Below, piece after piece: positions 16,272 through 24,496 of a stretch of 64,000 nt of DNA (its first letter is position 1; every line of letters begins with the position of its first letter). Made by a program: the position numbers and the translations under genes. The stretch comes from Gemmatirosa kalamazoonensis. Its GTDB lineage: Bacteria; Gemmatimonadota; Gemmatimonadetes; Gemmatimonadales; Gemmatimonadaceae. The stretch is taken from the NCBI RefSeq assembly GCF_000522985.1, contig NZ_CP007128.1, forward strand, positions 3,332,220 to 3,396,219, given 5' to 3'. The notes beneath the pieces are model-generated. The model made no database searches. It saw nothing but the letters and a program-made list of their open reading frames with translations, and was not told the DNA's origin.

Positions 16272-16913
16272 ATGACTCCTCGCGACCAGCAGGCTCCGGC
16301 GGACGACAGCGCGTTCGCCACCGACGATCCGCGCGCCACGCCACCCGATGACGGCGGCGCGACCGGCGACGGCACCCCACCGCCCGCGCCGCAGGGCGAC
16401 GGGTCGGACGTGACGCCGCCGTCGAGCCCCGAGACCAACACCGCGGGCGGGGTCATCTCCGGCGACGACGCGCAGCGCCAGCTCGACGAGCAGCGCGACC
16501 GCTACCTGCGCCTCGCCGCGGAGTTCGACAACCACAAGCGGCGCACCGCGAAGCAGGCGCAGGAAGCCGGCTCGCGCGCGCAGGCCGACCTCGTGCGGCA
16601 CCTCATCGACGCGATCGACGACCTCGCGCGGTTCGCGCACGTCGACCCGGGCACCACCGACGCGACGACCGTCGTGCAGGGCGTCGAGATGGTCGAGAAG
16701 AAGCTGCTCAAGACGCTCTCCGGCGCCGGGCTGCAGGTCGTCGATCCGGTGGGCGAGGCGTTCGACCCGTCGCGCCACGAGGCCGTCGCCACGGAGCCGA
16801 CGTCGAACAAGGCCGAGGACCACGTCGTCGCGCGCGTGTACCAGCGCGGCTACGTGTTCGGCGGACAGCTCCTGCGCCCCGCGCGCGTCGTGGTCAAGCA
16901 GTACAACGGATGA
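16272..16913 (+). CDS. grpE: Nucleotide exchange factor GrpE
   Basis: A 213-residue DnaK co-chaperone that releases ADP from DnaK. The first 70 residues are a disordered tail rich in Pro, Asp and Gly. The coiled-coil starts at QRQLDEQRDRYLRLAAEFDNHKRRTAKQ, with the family hallmark AEFDNHKRR. The C-terminal beta-wing has GEAFDPSRHEAV and VYQRGYVFGGQLLRPARVVV. The start ATG 16272 is preferred because a -10 box lies eight bases upstream. dnaJ follows ten bases later; dnaK and hrcA are not in the window. Confidence 0.94.
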   Translation: MTPRDQQAPADDSAFATDDPRATPPDDGGATGDGTPPPAPQGDGSDVTPPSSPETNTAGGVISGDDAQRQLDEQRDRYLRLAAEFDNHKRRTAKQAQEAGSRAQADLVRHLIDAIDDLARFAHVDPGTTDATTVVQGVEMVEKKLLKTLSGAGLQVVDPVGEAFDPSRHEAVATEPTSNKAEDHVVARVYQRGYVFGGQLLRPARVVVKQYNG

Positions 16914-16922
16914 CCTGAGCAC

Positions 16923-18074
16923 ATGGCGAACGGCAAAGACTACTACGCCGTGCTCGGGGTCTCGCCGACGGCGACGCAGGACGAGGTCAAGAAGCAGTAC
17001 CGCCGGCTCGCCAAGCAGTACCATCCCGACGCGAACAAGAACGACCCGAAAGCCTCCGAGCGCTTCAAGGAGATCTCGGAGGCGTACGGTGTCGTCGGCG
17101 ACGCGGAGAAGCGCAAGCAGTACGACGAGATGCGTCGACTCGGCGCGTTAGGCGGCTTCGGCGGCGGCTTCGGCGGCGCACGCCCCGGGCCGCGTCCCGG
17201 TGCCGGCGCGCCCGGCGGCGCTCCCGGCGGCGCGCCGGGCGGCGCGCAGTTCGACTTCTCGCAGTTCGACATCGGAGGCCTCGGCGGCTTCGGCGACATC
17301 TTCAGCTCCATCTTCGGCGGGCAGCAGCGCGCGAACGCGCGCAAGGGGCCGGAGCAGGGGCAGACGGTGGAGCTCAGCGTCGACGTGCCGTTCCGCGTCG
17401 CGGCGTTAGGCGACAAGATCAACATCGAGCTCGAGGTCACCGAGGAGTGCGTGACCTGCCACGGCAGCGGCGCAGCGCCCGGCGCCACGCTGAAGACGTG
17501 CCCCGAGTGCGGTGGGCGCGGCACGATCTCGTTCGGCCAGGGCGGCTTCGCCGTGAATCGCCCGTGCCCGATGTGCCTGGGCCGCGGCCAGGTGCCGTCC
17601 GAGCCGTGCCCCACGTGCCGCGGCGCCGGCGAGGTCCGCACGAAGAAGCCGGTGCGCATCACCGTGCCGCCGGGCACCGACACCGGGACGCGCGTCCGGC
17701 TGAAGGGGCAGGGCGGGCGCGGCGCGCACGGGGGCCCGCCGGGCGATCTCGTGATCACGTTCAACGTGGAGCCCGACCACTTCTACAAGCGCGAGGGGCT
17801 CGACGTCATCGCGCCGGTGAAGCTCAACATGGCCCAGGCGACGCTCGGCTCGAAGGTCGCCATCAAGGCGCTCGACGGCACGAAGATCCAGGTGCGCATC
17901 CCGGCCGGCATCCAGCCGGGCAAGCGCATCCGCGTGCCGGGCAAGGGCATCGCGAAGGGCGACAAGCGCGGCGACCTGCTCGTCGCGCCGACCATCACCC
18001 TGCCGCAGCACCTCGACGAGGAGCAGCAGGGCCTCATGAAGCAGCTCGCCGAGAAGCTCGGCCTGAAGTACTGA
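16923..18074 (+). CDS. dnaJ: Chaperone protein DnaJ
   Basis: A 383-residue type I Hsp40 that stimulates DnaK ATPase activity. The J domain (1-70) has the HPD triad in YHPDANKN. A Gly/Phe-rich linker (about 78-140) includes three tandem Pro-Gly-Gly-Ala blocks. Four CxxCxGxG repeats bind two zinc ions: [24 protein letters not shown] and CPTCRGAG. The C-terminal substrate domains follow. It is co-directional with grpE and presumably shares its promoter. Two CGTTAGGC octamers encode Ala-Leu-Gly at 17146 and 17404. Confidence 0.96.
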   Translation: MANGKDYYAVLGVSPTATQDEVKKQYRRLAKQYHPDANKNDPKASERFKEISEAYGVVGDAEKRKQYDEMRRLGALGGFGGGFGGARPGPRPGAGAPGGAPGGAPGGAQFDFSQFDIGGLGGFGDIFSSIFGGQQRANARKGPEQGQTVELSVDVPFRVAALGDKINIELEVTEECVTCHGSGAAPGATLKTCPECGGRGTISFGQGGFAVNRPCPMCLGRGQVPSEPCPTCRGAGEVRTKKPVRITVPPGTDTGTRVRLKGQGGRGAHGGPPGDLVITFNVEPDHFYKREGLDVIAPVKLNMAQATLGSKVAIKALDGTKIQVRIPAGIQPGKRIRVPGKGIAKGDKRGDLLVAPTITLPQHLDEEQQGLMKQLAEKLGLKY

Positions 18075-18080
18075 CCGCCG

Positions 18081-19175
18081 TTAGGCGGCGAGCACCGGCA
18101 GCCCTCGCCGCGCGGCTTCGATGATGCCGCCGCCGAGCACACGGTCGCCGTCGTAGAGCACGAGTGACTGGCCCGGCGTGATCGCGGCGACCGGCTCGTC
18201 GAGCGCGAGCTCGATCTCGTCGCCGTCGACGCGCACCAGCTCCGCGCGGGCCGGACGCGCGCGGTGGCGCACCTGCACGTCCACGCGCGCCCCGACGGCC
18301 GGTGCGTCGACGAGCCAGTTCACGCCGCGCGCCACGACGCCGCGGCCCAACAGCTCGTCGCGCGGCCCGATCACCACCGCGCGCTCGGCGGGGCGGATGT
18401 CGACGACGTACATTGGCTCCGCGAAGCCGCCGGGGAGGCCGCGCCGCTGTCCGATCGTGAAGCGCGCATAGCCGTCGTGCACGCCGACCGTGCGGCCGTC
18501 GGACAGCACGAGCGGGCCGCGCGCGAGCGCCGGCGCGTCGGCGCCGAGTCGCTGGCGGATGATCTTCGTGTGATCGCCGTCCGGCACGAAGCAGATGTCC
18601 TGGCTCTCCACCTTCTCGGCGACGACTTCGAGACCGATCCGGTGCGCGACGGCGCGCGTCTCCGCCTTCGTCTGGTGGCCGACGGGGAGCAGCATGCGCC
18701 TAACGACCGCGCGGTCGATGCCCCACAGGAAGTACGTCTGATCCTTCGACCGGTCGACGCCGCGCGCCAGCTCGCCGTCGATCACGCGCGCGTAGTGTCC
18801 GGTCGCGATCCACTGCGCGTCGACGTTGTCCGCCGTGCGCAGCAGGTCGCGGAACTTCGTGAACGTGTTGCAGCGCACGCACGGGATCGGCGTGCGGCCG
18901 CGCGAGTACTCGCTCACGAAGTCGTCCACGACGTCGCGGCCGAACGCGCTCTCCAGGTTCAGCACGTAGTGCGGGACGCCGAGCTGCACGCACACGCGCC
19001 GCGCGTCGTTGATGGAGTCGAGCGAGCAGCACGGCCGGTCGGGCACGTCGTCGCCGTAGCAGAACAGCTTCATCGTCACGCCGACGACGTCGTAGCCCTG
19101 CTCCACGAGCAGCGCCGCGGCGACCGACGAATCCACCCCGCCGCTCATGGCGACGAGGACACGGCCCTTCGACAT
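18081..19175 (-). CDS. mnmA: tRNA-specific 2-thiouridylase MnmA
   Basis: A 364-residue enzyme that adds sulfur to U34 of Lys, Glu and Gln tRNAs. The PP-loop SGGVDSS at 11-17 binds ATP. The catalytic Cys pair is C102 (CVRCNTFTKF) and C195 (SQDICFVPDG), placed as in E. coli MnmA. GHYAR and KDQTYFLW are also conserved. The unusual CCSLDSINDARR at 49-60 adds an extra Cys pair. The ATG overlaps the TGA of the upstream cysteine desulfurase by one base, which fits a sulfur donor-acceptor pair in one operon. Its TAA stop lies in an octamer at 18079-18086. Confidence 0.95.
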   Translation of the reverse strand: MSKGRVLVAMSGGVDSSVAAALLVEQGYDVVGVTMKLFCYGDDVPDRPCCSLDSINDARRVCVQLGVPHYVLNLESAFGRDVVDDFVSEYSRGRTPIPCVRCNTFTKFRDLLRTADNVDAQWIATGHYARVIDGELARGVDRSKDQTYFLWGIDRAVVRRMLLPVGHQTKAETRAVAHRIGLEVVAEKVESQDICFVPDGDHTKIIRQRLGADAPALARGPLVLSDGRTVGVHDGYARFTIGQRRGLPGGFAEPMYVVDIRPAERAVVIGPRDELLGRGVVARGVNWLVDAPAVGARVDVQVRHRARPARAELVRVDGDEIELALDEPVAAITPGQSLVLYDGDRVLGGGIIEAARRGLPVLAA

Positions 19176-20341
19176 CACCAGCTCGGCGTCGCCGCCTGTG
19201 CGCGCGCCTTGTCGACCAGCGCGGGGAACAGCTCCGCCACGCGGTCGATGTGCTCGGCCGTCGTGAGCGAGCCGAGGCTCAGTCGTACGGCCGACGACGC
19301 GAGGTCGTCGGCGACGCCCATCGCGCTCAGGACGTGCGACGGCGCCGCGTTGCCGCTCTGACACGCGGAGCCGCCCGACGCCGCGATGCCGCGCAGATCG
19401 AGCGCCATGAGCAGCGCCTCGCCGTCCACGCCGGGCACCGAGACGTTCAGCACGTGCGGCGCGCGCTCGGCGCCGCGCCCGTGCACCACGAGATCGGGAA
19501 TGCGCTCGAGCAGCCGCGCCTGCAGCCGGTCGCGCAGCTCGGACAGCCGCGCGTGCTCGGTCTCCTGCTCGGCCAGCGTGAGCTCCATCGCGAGGGCGAG
19601 GCCGACGGCATACGCGACGTTCTCCGTGCCCGGGCGCCGACCGCGGTCCTGCGAGCCGCCGTGCAGCAGCGGCTCCAACGGCGTGCCGCGGCGGATGAAC
19701 ATCGCACCGATCCCCTTCGGCGCACCGATCTTGTGGCCGGACAGCGTGAGCGTGTCCACGACGAGCGTGCGGAGGTCGATGGACAGCTTGCCGAACGCCT
19801 GGACCGCGTCCGTGTGGAACAGCGCGCCGGCGGCCTTGGCGCGCGCGGCGAGCGCTGGGATCGGCTGCACGACGCCGGTCTCGTTGTTCACCCACATCAC
19901 CGAGCACGTGGCGACGGCATCGTCCAGCAGCCGGTCGAACGACCGCTCGTCGACCACCCCGTCGGGCGTCACGTCGAGGAGGCGTTCCACGGCCCCCTCC
20001 TTCGCCGCCTGATGCACCGCGGCGAGCACCGCCTTGTGCTCGATCGGCGACGTGACGATGGCGTTCCGCCCGCGCCAGCGTGCCGCGCGCCACGCGCCGA
20101 GCACGGCGAAGTTGTCGCCCTCGGTGCCGCCGGACGTGAAGCAGACCTCGTCCGGGTTCGCGCCGAGACATCGCGCCACCCGCTCCCGTGCCTCGTCGAG
20201 CGCCGCGCGCGCGTCGCGACCCCAGCGGTGGGTGCTGGACGGGTTGCCGAAGCGCGGACCGTAGAACGGCTCCATCGCCTCGCGGACGGCGGGGCGAACT
20301 GGAGTGGTGGCGGCGTGGTCGAGGTAGATGGGATCGCGCAT
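19175..20341 (-). CDS. Cysteine desulfurase, IscS/NifS family
   Basis: A 388-residue PLP enzyme that takes sulfur from cysteine as a protein persulfide for tRNA thiolation or Fe-S assembly. YLDHAATTP opens the protein. The PLP Lys is K204 in SGHKIGAPKG, and the His of SPIEHKAV stacks on the cofactor. The persulfide Cys is C327 in ASGGSACQSG; the short loop around it places the enzyme nearer the NifS/IscS group than SufS. No iscU or iscA is adjacent, so delivery to MnmA is the likeliest role. Confidence 0.93.
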   Translation of the reverse strand: MRDPIYLDHAATTPVRPAVREAMEPFYGPRFGNPSSTHRWGRDARAALDEARERVARCLGANPDEVCFTSGGTEGDNFAVLGAWRAARWRGRNAIVTSPIEHKAVLAAVHQAAKEGAVERLLDVTPDGVVDERSFDRLLDDAVATCSVMWVNNETGVVQPIPALAARAKAAGALFHTDAVQAFGKLSIDLRTLVVDTLTLSGHKIGAPKGIGAMFIRRGTPLEPLLHGGSQDRGRRPGTENVAYAVGLALAMELTLAEQETEHARLSELRDRLQARLLERIPDLVVHGRGAERAPHVLNVSVPGVDGEALLMALDLRGIAASGGSACQSGNAAPSHVLSAMGVADDLASSAVRLSLGSLTTAEHIDRVAELFPALVDKARAQAATPSW

Positions 20342-20347
20342 GGACGA

Positions 20348-20353
20348 AATGTA
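20348..20353 (-). promoter_or_regulatory. -10 box TACATT, leaderless start of the desulfurase gene
   Basis: On the minus strand TACATT is followed after six bases (TCGTCC) by ATG 20341. No ribosome site fits in that space. It is a leaderless arrangement like those at 8167, 23769 and 46448. Confidence 0.5.
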
Positions 20354-20403
20354 CCGAATCCTTTCAAGTCCCGGCCAGGGCGCACGTTGCGCCGTTAACG
20401 ACG

Positions 20404-21570
20404 ATGCACGAGTGTGAGACGACCGAGCCGTGCGCTGCGTCCCCGCGCGCGGCGCAGCACCCGGATGCAAGCGCCGTGTACTCGACCTGCCTGTTCTGCC
20501 ACCAGCCGCTCGGCCGGAACGACGTCCTGGAATCCTTCCCGGTCGGACGGCGTCTCGCGTACGACGCGGCGCGCGGCCGGCTGTGGGTCGTCTGCCCCAG
20601 CTGCGAGCGGTGGAACCTCACGCCGCTCGACGCGCGCTGGGAGGCGATCGAGGAGGCGGAGCGGCAGTTCCGCGGCACGCGGCTCCGCGTCTCCACCGAC
20701 CAGGTCGGGCTCGCGCGGCTGCGCGAGGGGCTGGAGCTGGTACGCATCGGCGCGCCGATGCGGCCGGAGCTCGCGGCGTGGCGCTACGGCGACCAGTTCG
20801 GCCGCCGCCGCCGGCGGGCGCTGTACGTCTCGGCCGGAGTGGCCGCGGCCGGCGCCGCGACTGTGCTGGCCGGGCCCGTGCTCGGTCTCGTGAGCCTCGG
20901 CGCCGTCTCGCCGGCGATCAACCTCGTGAACTTCGTGAACGCGATCCGGCACGTCCGCCGCACCGTGGTCGCCGTCCGCATCCCCGGGCACGAGGTGGCG
21001 CTCGAGATCCGATCGAAGGACCTCACGACCGCCCGCATCCGGGCGGACCGGGAGCACGGGTTCGTGCTGCACGTCGAGGGCGTGCGTCGCGATGCGACGG
21101 GATGGCTGGCGAAGGTGTCGACCGGGCGCGCCGGGGCCCACACGCTGAGCGGCGAGGAGGCGCTGCGTGTCGCCGCGATGCTGCTGCCGAAGATGAACGC
21201 GAACGGCGCCCCGCGCGGCACGGTGCGCGACGCCGTCGACCTGCTGGAGACCGCCCGCACCCCGGCGGAGTGCTTCGCGCTCGTGGCCGAGGCGGACAGG
21301 CGCCGGCTCGCCGCGAGCAGCTGGGTGACGCGCGACCCTGGCATCCTGCGCCATCTGCCGCTCGCCGCGCGCCTCGCGCTCGAGATGGCGGCCCACGAGG
21401 AGAGCGAGCGCCGCGCGATGGAGGGGGAGCTCGCGGAGCTGGAGCGCGCGTGGCGCGATGCGGAGGAGATCGCGGCGATCGCCGACGACCTGGAGCTGCC
21501 GACCGGCGTGCGCGGCGCGTTCGCGCGGCTGAAGGAGCGCGTCGGCGCCGAGCGCGCGGCCGGCGCCTAA
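20404..21570 (+). CDS. Zinc-ribbon membrane protein of unknown function
   Basis: A 388-residue protein from ATG 20404. Near the N-terminus two Cys pairs, C-x2-C (CLFCHQ, about 29-32) and C-x2-C (CPSCERW, about 64-67), form a likely zinc ribbon. A hydrophobic region at about 140-180, rich in Ala, Gly and Val, can form two membrane segments. A globular part (about 190-260) precedes a long charged helical C-terminus with EESERRAMEGELAELERAW, probably a coiled coil. No enzyme motif is seen and I do not recognise the family. Its TAA stop overlaps the stop of the convergent kynB inside one octamer. Confidence 0.65.
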   Translation: MHECETTEPCAASPRAAQHPDASAVYSTCLFCHQPLGRNDVLESFPVGRRLAYDAARGRLWVVCPSCERWNLTPLDARWEAIEEAERQFRGTRLRVSTDQVGLARLREGLELVRIGAPMRPELAAWRYGDQFGRRRRRALYVSAGVAAAGAATVLAGPVLGLVSLGAVSPAINLVNFVNAIRHVRRTVVAVRIPGHEVALEIRSKDLTTARIRADREHGFVLHVEGVRRDATGWLAKVSTGRAGAHTLSGEEALRVAAMLLPKMNANGAPRGTVRDAVDLLETARTPAECFALVAEADRRRLAASSWVTRDPGILRHLPLAARLALEMAAHEESERRAMEGELAELERAWRDAEEIAAIADDLELPTGVRGAFARLKERVGAERAAGA

Positions 21571-22225
21571 CGCGAGGCGGGGCGGAGCAGCGCCCGCAGC
21601 GGCGCCGCGTCGAGCCCCACGATCCGCAGCGGCGCGGCGAGCAGCTCGTAGCGGCCCGCGCTCGCCGCGCGCAGGTCGAGGTTCTCGACGTTGAACGCGC
21701 CGGCGTCGAACAGCGCGTGATGCGTGTCGAGCGTCTTGCTCTCGCGCGCGTCCACGCTCGGCGCGTCGACGCCGAGCAGCACGAGGCCGCGTGCGGCGAG
21801 CGCGCGCACGCACGCCGTCGACAGCCACGGCCAGTCGTGCGGGAACGTGCCGGTGGCGATCGTGCGTCCCGTGCGGAGCAGCAGACGCGCGACGTCGTCG
21901 AGATGCACGTTCGCCTCGCGCGCGTGTGCGGTGAGCTCGTCCAGCTCGATCTCGCGCGCGCGACGCCCGGCACGTCGACGACGGCGCACGGTCCGACGAA
22001 CGCCGACGTCGGCAGCGCGTCGCTCGCCGGCCAGCCCTCGCGCACGTGCAGCGGCGCGTCGGCGTGCGTGCCCACGTGGGGGCTCATGGAGATGGTCGAC
22101 ACGTTCACGCTCGCGCCGTCGGCGATGGCCCACGTCCAGCCGCACGTGTACGGCGTGTCGCCGGGCCACTCGGGCGTGCCGGGCCGCAGCGGTACGCTCA
22201 CGTCGATCAGCGCGTCGCGGGTCAC
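21567..22225 (-). pseudogene. kynB: Kynurenine formamidase KynB, frameshifted in a CG run
   Basis: KynB hydrolyses N-formylkynurenine to kynurenine, the second step of tryptophan breakdown. The first 90 codons from GTG 22225 are clear KynB: DVSVPLRPGTPEWPGDTPY and the metal motif HVGTHADAPLH. The frame is then lost. The rest (LDELTAHAREANVHL, GIDTP-like GVDAPSVD, SKTLDTHHALF, LPLR-like APLRIVGLD) reads in another frame. Removing one CG from the run near 21955-21965 restores a 218-codon gene of normal length. It may be a sequencing error, a recent mutation or a slippage switch. The start overlaps the kynA stop (GTGA). Confidence 0.8.
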
Positions 22226-23016
22226 CTCGCGCTGGCCGCGCCGTACATGCGGCTCCGAACCTCCCACAGCACTGGGAAGAACTTCTGCGAGACGGTCTGC
22301 GCGAGATAGCGGGCGCCTAACGTGCCGCCCGTCCCGCCGGTGCCCGGGCCGATGATCCGCTCCACGAGCTGCACGTGCTGGAACCGCCACCGCGCGAACT
22401 GCTGCTCGTACTCCATGAGTCCCTCGGCGAGGAAGAACAGCGTCGACGGACCGGGGCCGAGGTACAGCTCCTCCGGCGTCACGGCGCTCGAGCGGAGCAG
22501 GGCGAGGAACAGCTCCTGGAGCGTCGGCCGGTCGAGCATGCGCGCGACGAGCGGCGGGATCTCGCCGTGCTCGCGCAGCGCGGCGAGGAAGTGCTCGTCG
22601 CGCAGCCCCGACGCCGCCTCGATCGCGCGGAACTGCACGCTCTGCGAGCCGCTCGACGTGCCGAGGTACGTGCGGAACTGCATGAAGCGCTGCGGCGGCA
22701 GCGTGTCGAGCGCGGTGAGCTGCCCCGACACGATGCGCATGAGCCCATTCAGCCGGCCGAGGTGCCACAGCGCGCGCTCCGCCGAGCGATCCTCGAACGC
22801 CGCGACGAGCGCGTCGAGCTCGTGGAGGATCACCTTGAACCACAGCTCGCTCGCCTGGTGCACCACGATGAACAGCAGCTCGTCCGGATGCTCGGCACCG
22901 CCGACCGTGGCGCGCGGGCGCTGCAGCGACAGCAGCTCGTCGAGCGCGAGGTAGGAGCCGTACGTCACGGCGGTCGCCGTCGAGCGGTCGCCGTCGGTGT
23001 GATCGCCGTCGGTCAC
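22222..23016 (-). CDS. kynA: Tryptophan 2,3-dioxygenase
   Basis: A 264-residue haem enzyme that opens the indole ring of tryptophan to give N-formylkynurenine. The distal His is H53 in FIVVHQASELWFK, equivalent to H55 of the Xanthomonas enzyme. QFRTYLGTSSGSQS carries the substrate-binding Arg and the flexible loop. The proximal haem ligand is the His of RFQHVQLVERIIG. It is slightly shorter than typical bacterial TDO. The GTG start lies seven bases after the bshB1-like stop, and the TGA overlaps the kynB start, so the three genes form an operon. Confidence 0.94.
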   Translation of the reverse strand: MTDGDHTDGDRSTATAVTYGSYLALDELLSLQRPRATVGGAEHPDELLFIVVHQASELWFKVILHELDALVAAFEDRSAERALWHLGRLNGLMRIVSGQLTALDTLPPQRFMQFRTYLGTSSGSQSVQFRAIEAASGLRDEHFLAALREHGEIPPLVARMLDRPTLQELFLALLRSSAVTPEELYLGPGPSTLFFLAEGLMEYEQQFARWRFQHVQLVERIIGPGTGGTGGTLGARYLAQTVSQKFFPVLWEVRSRMYGAASAR

Positions 23017-23023
23017 GTCGCCG

Positions 23024-23761
23024 TCAGAAGGAGGAGACCTCGAGACCCGCGACGTCGTCGACGCGCATCGTCTCGATGGTGTAGAACGGCTCGCCGTAGC
23101 GCGTGCGAATGAGCGAGCCGTAGTGCGCGGCCTGGTGGCGCACGATGTCGTACAGCGGCTCGCCGTTCGGGAACACCTCGCCCGCCTGCGTCTCGCCGTC
23201 GAACTGCGAGGCGTAGCTCATGATCGCCTCGAGCTTCCGCTCGAACTCGTCGCTGATGTCGACGACGAACGTCGGCTTCGCGTAGTCCTCGCGGTACGTG
23301 ATCGAGTACACGAGCTTCTTCGGCCGGAACTTCGGCACGTCGGGACGGACCTTCGCGAGCCCCGCGACGAAGCACGCGTCGCGCACCAGCTCCGCGGTCA
23401 CGCGGTGGTCCGGGTGCCGTCCCTGCGGCGCGGGCGCGATGACGACGCGCGGTCGCAGACGCCGGATCACCGTCGCGAGCGCGGCCCGCGTCTCGGTGGT
23501 GTTCGTGATCCCGGCGTCGGGCAGCCCGAGGTTCTCGCGCACGCACACACCGAGGATCTCCGCCGCCCGCTCCGACTCCCGCTGGCGCAGCGCCGCGGAG
23601 CCACGCGTCCCCATCTCGCCCTGCGTGAGATCCAGAATGCCCGTGCGGCGGCCCAGTCGTGCGCTCTTGATCAGCGTGCCCCCGCAGGTCAGCTCCACGT
23701 CGTCGCGGTGCGCGGCGATCGCGAGCACGTCCACGGTCGACGCGTCGTCCGGTGTCGGCAT
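23024..23761 (-). CDS. bshB1: PIG-L family deacetylase, BshB1-like
   Basis: A 245-residue zinc-dependent deacetylase resembling BshB1, which removes acetyl from GlcNAc-malate in bacillithiol synthesis. Family marks are the metal box H18-R19-D20-D21 followed by VELTCGGTL, DLTQGEMGTRGS (BshB1 has GELGTRG), HPDH near 116-119 and DACFVAGLAKV. Arg replaces the usual Pro of HPDD, which leaves the ligands intact. The ATG follows a -10 box by seven bases. No bshA or bshC is nearby, so the bacillithiol role is inferred, and action on another N-acetyl sugar remains possible. Confidence 0.8.
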   Translation of the reverse strand: MPTPDDASTVDVLAIAAHRDDVELTCGGTLIKSARLGRRTGILDLTQGEMGTRGSAALRQRESERAAEILGVCVRENLGLPDAGITNTTETRAALATVIRRLRPRVVIAPAPQGRHPDHRVTAELVRDACFVAGLAKVRPDVPKFRPKKLVYSITYREDYAKPTFVVDISDEFERKLEAIMSYASQFDGETQAGEVFPNGEPLYDIVRHQAAHYGSLIRTRYGEPFYTIETMRVDDVAGLEVSSF

Positions 23762-23768
23762 GGCGCCC

Positions 23769-23774
23769 AATCTA
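23769..23774 (-). promoter_or_regulatory. -10 box TAGATT, leaderless start of the bshB1-kynAB operon
   Basis: TAGATT on the minus strand ends seven bases before ATG 23761. There is no Shine-Dalgarno sequence and no clear -35. It would drive bshB1, kynA and kynB. Confidence 0.5.
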
Positions 23775-23790
23775 GCAGCGCAGAGTGCGG

Positions 23791-23877
23791 AGCGCAGAGC
23801 GCAGAGAGGGCCTCCAGGAACCAGTCCCGGAGGCCCTCTGTGCGCTCTGCGCTCTGCGCTCTGCGCTCTGCGCTCAG
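23791..23877. repeat. Imperfect inverted repeat with CTCTGCG tandem units
   Basis: The arms 23791-23815 and 23829-23853 pair over 25 bases with one mismatch, around a 13-base loop. The right arm runs into about five direct copies of the heptamer CTCTGCG up to 23877. The element lies between the bshB1 promoter and the end of the next minus-strand gene, and its tail touches that gene's stop. It resembles the element at 11357-11437 in build and in its CTCTGCG core. It is probably a dispersed intergenic palindrome that may also end transcription. Confidence 0.65.
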
Positions 23878-24326
23878 TTCCCGAGCGTCCCGCACTGCGT
23901 GAGCACCGCGTCGCGCACGAGTCCCACGCGCTCCGACGGCGGCGTGCCGACCCATTCCGTCTTCGCGGCCGACGTGCCGACGCCTCCGGTGCGGAGCTGC
24001 CGCAGCGCGTAGCTCGAGCTGCCAACGAGCATCCGCAGGCCCTGCTTCGCCTGCGCGATCTTCACCGTGAGCACGTCGTACGACGGCGTCGCGCCGCGCT
24101 GGGACGGCGTGGACACGTCCACCACGCTCTTCGCCTGGAGCTCCATCGTCTCCGGCGACTGCGTGATCTCGGCGAGCCCGCGCTCGCTGGCGACCGAGCG
24201 CGCACAGCTCAGCAGCAGCGCAGGATCGGTCGGGCGATTCGACGTGCCGAGCGAGATGCCATGGCCGGCACACGCCGCGCTGAGCAGCGCGGCGCCGAGC
24301 GTGAACGCGCGAAGGGGACGTCGCAT
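23874..24326 (-). CDS. Small lipoprotein of unknown function
   Basis: A 150-residue product from ATG 24326, preceded by AGGAG at a good distance. Residues 1-19 are a lipoprotein signal ending SAAC, with C19 the lipidated Cys. The mature part contains two further Cys (SCARSVA near 48 and TQCGTL near the end) that could form a disulfide. It reads as a mixed alpha/beta periplasmic domain. I recognise no family. It stands alone, followed by the inverted repeat at 23791-23877. Confidence 0.7.
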   Translation of the reverse strand: MRRPLRAFTLGAALLSAACAGHGISLGTSNRPTDPALLLSCARSVASERGLAEITQSPETMELQAKSVVDVSTPSQRGATPSYDVLTVKIAQAKQGLRMLVGSSSYALRQLRTGGVGTSAAKTEWVGTPPSERVGLVRDAVLTQCGTLGN

Positions 24327-24496
24327 GCGGAACTCCTCACGACGGGAAGAGCGTTCGGTCGGGCGGGGTGGGCTGGAACACCCTCGCGGAACATGAGTTC
24401 CGGGAACGAAACCCCGCAAGTGCCGCACGCACGCTGCACCTGTCCCGATGACGCCCCGCCCGTGCGCGCGTCACGGGCGGCCGCATCCGTGGGCGC

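Noticed and set aside
23791-23877. Possible CRISPR repeats
   Set aside because: The heptamer units are contiguous and there are no spacers of uniform length; the structure is a palindrome.
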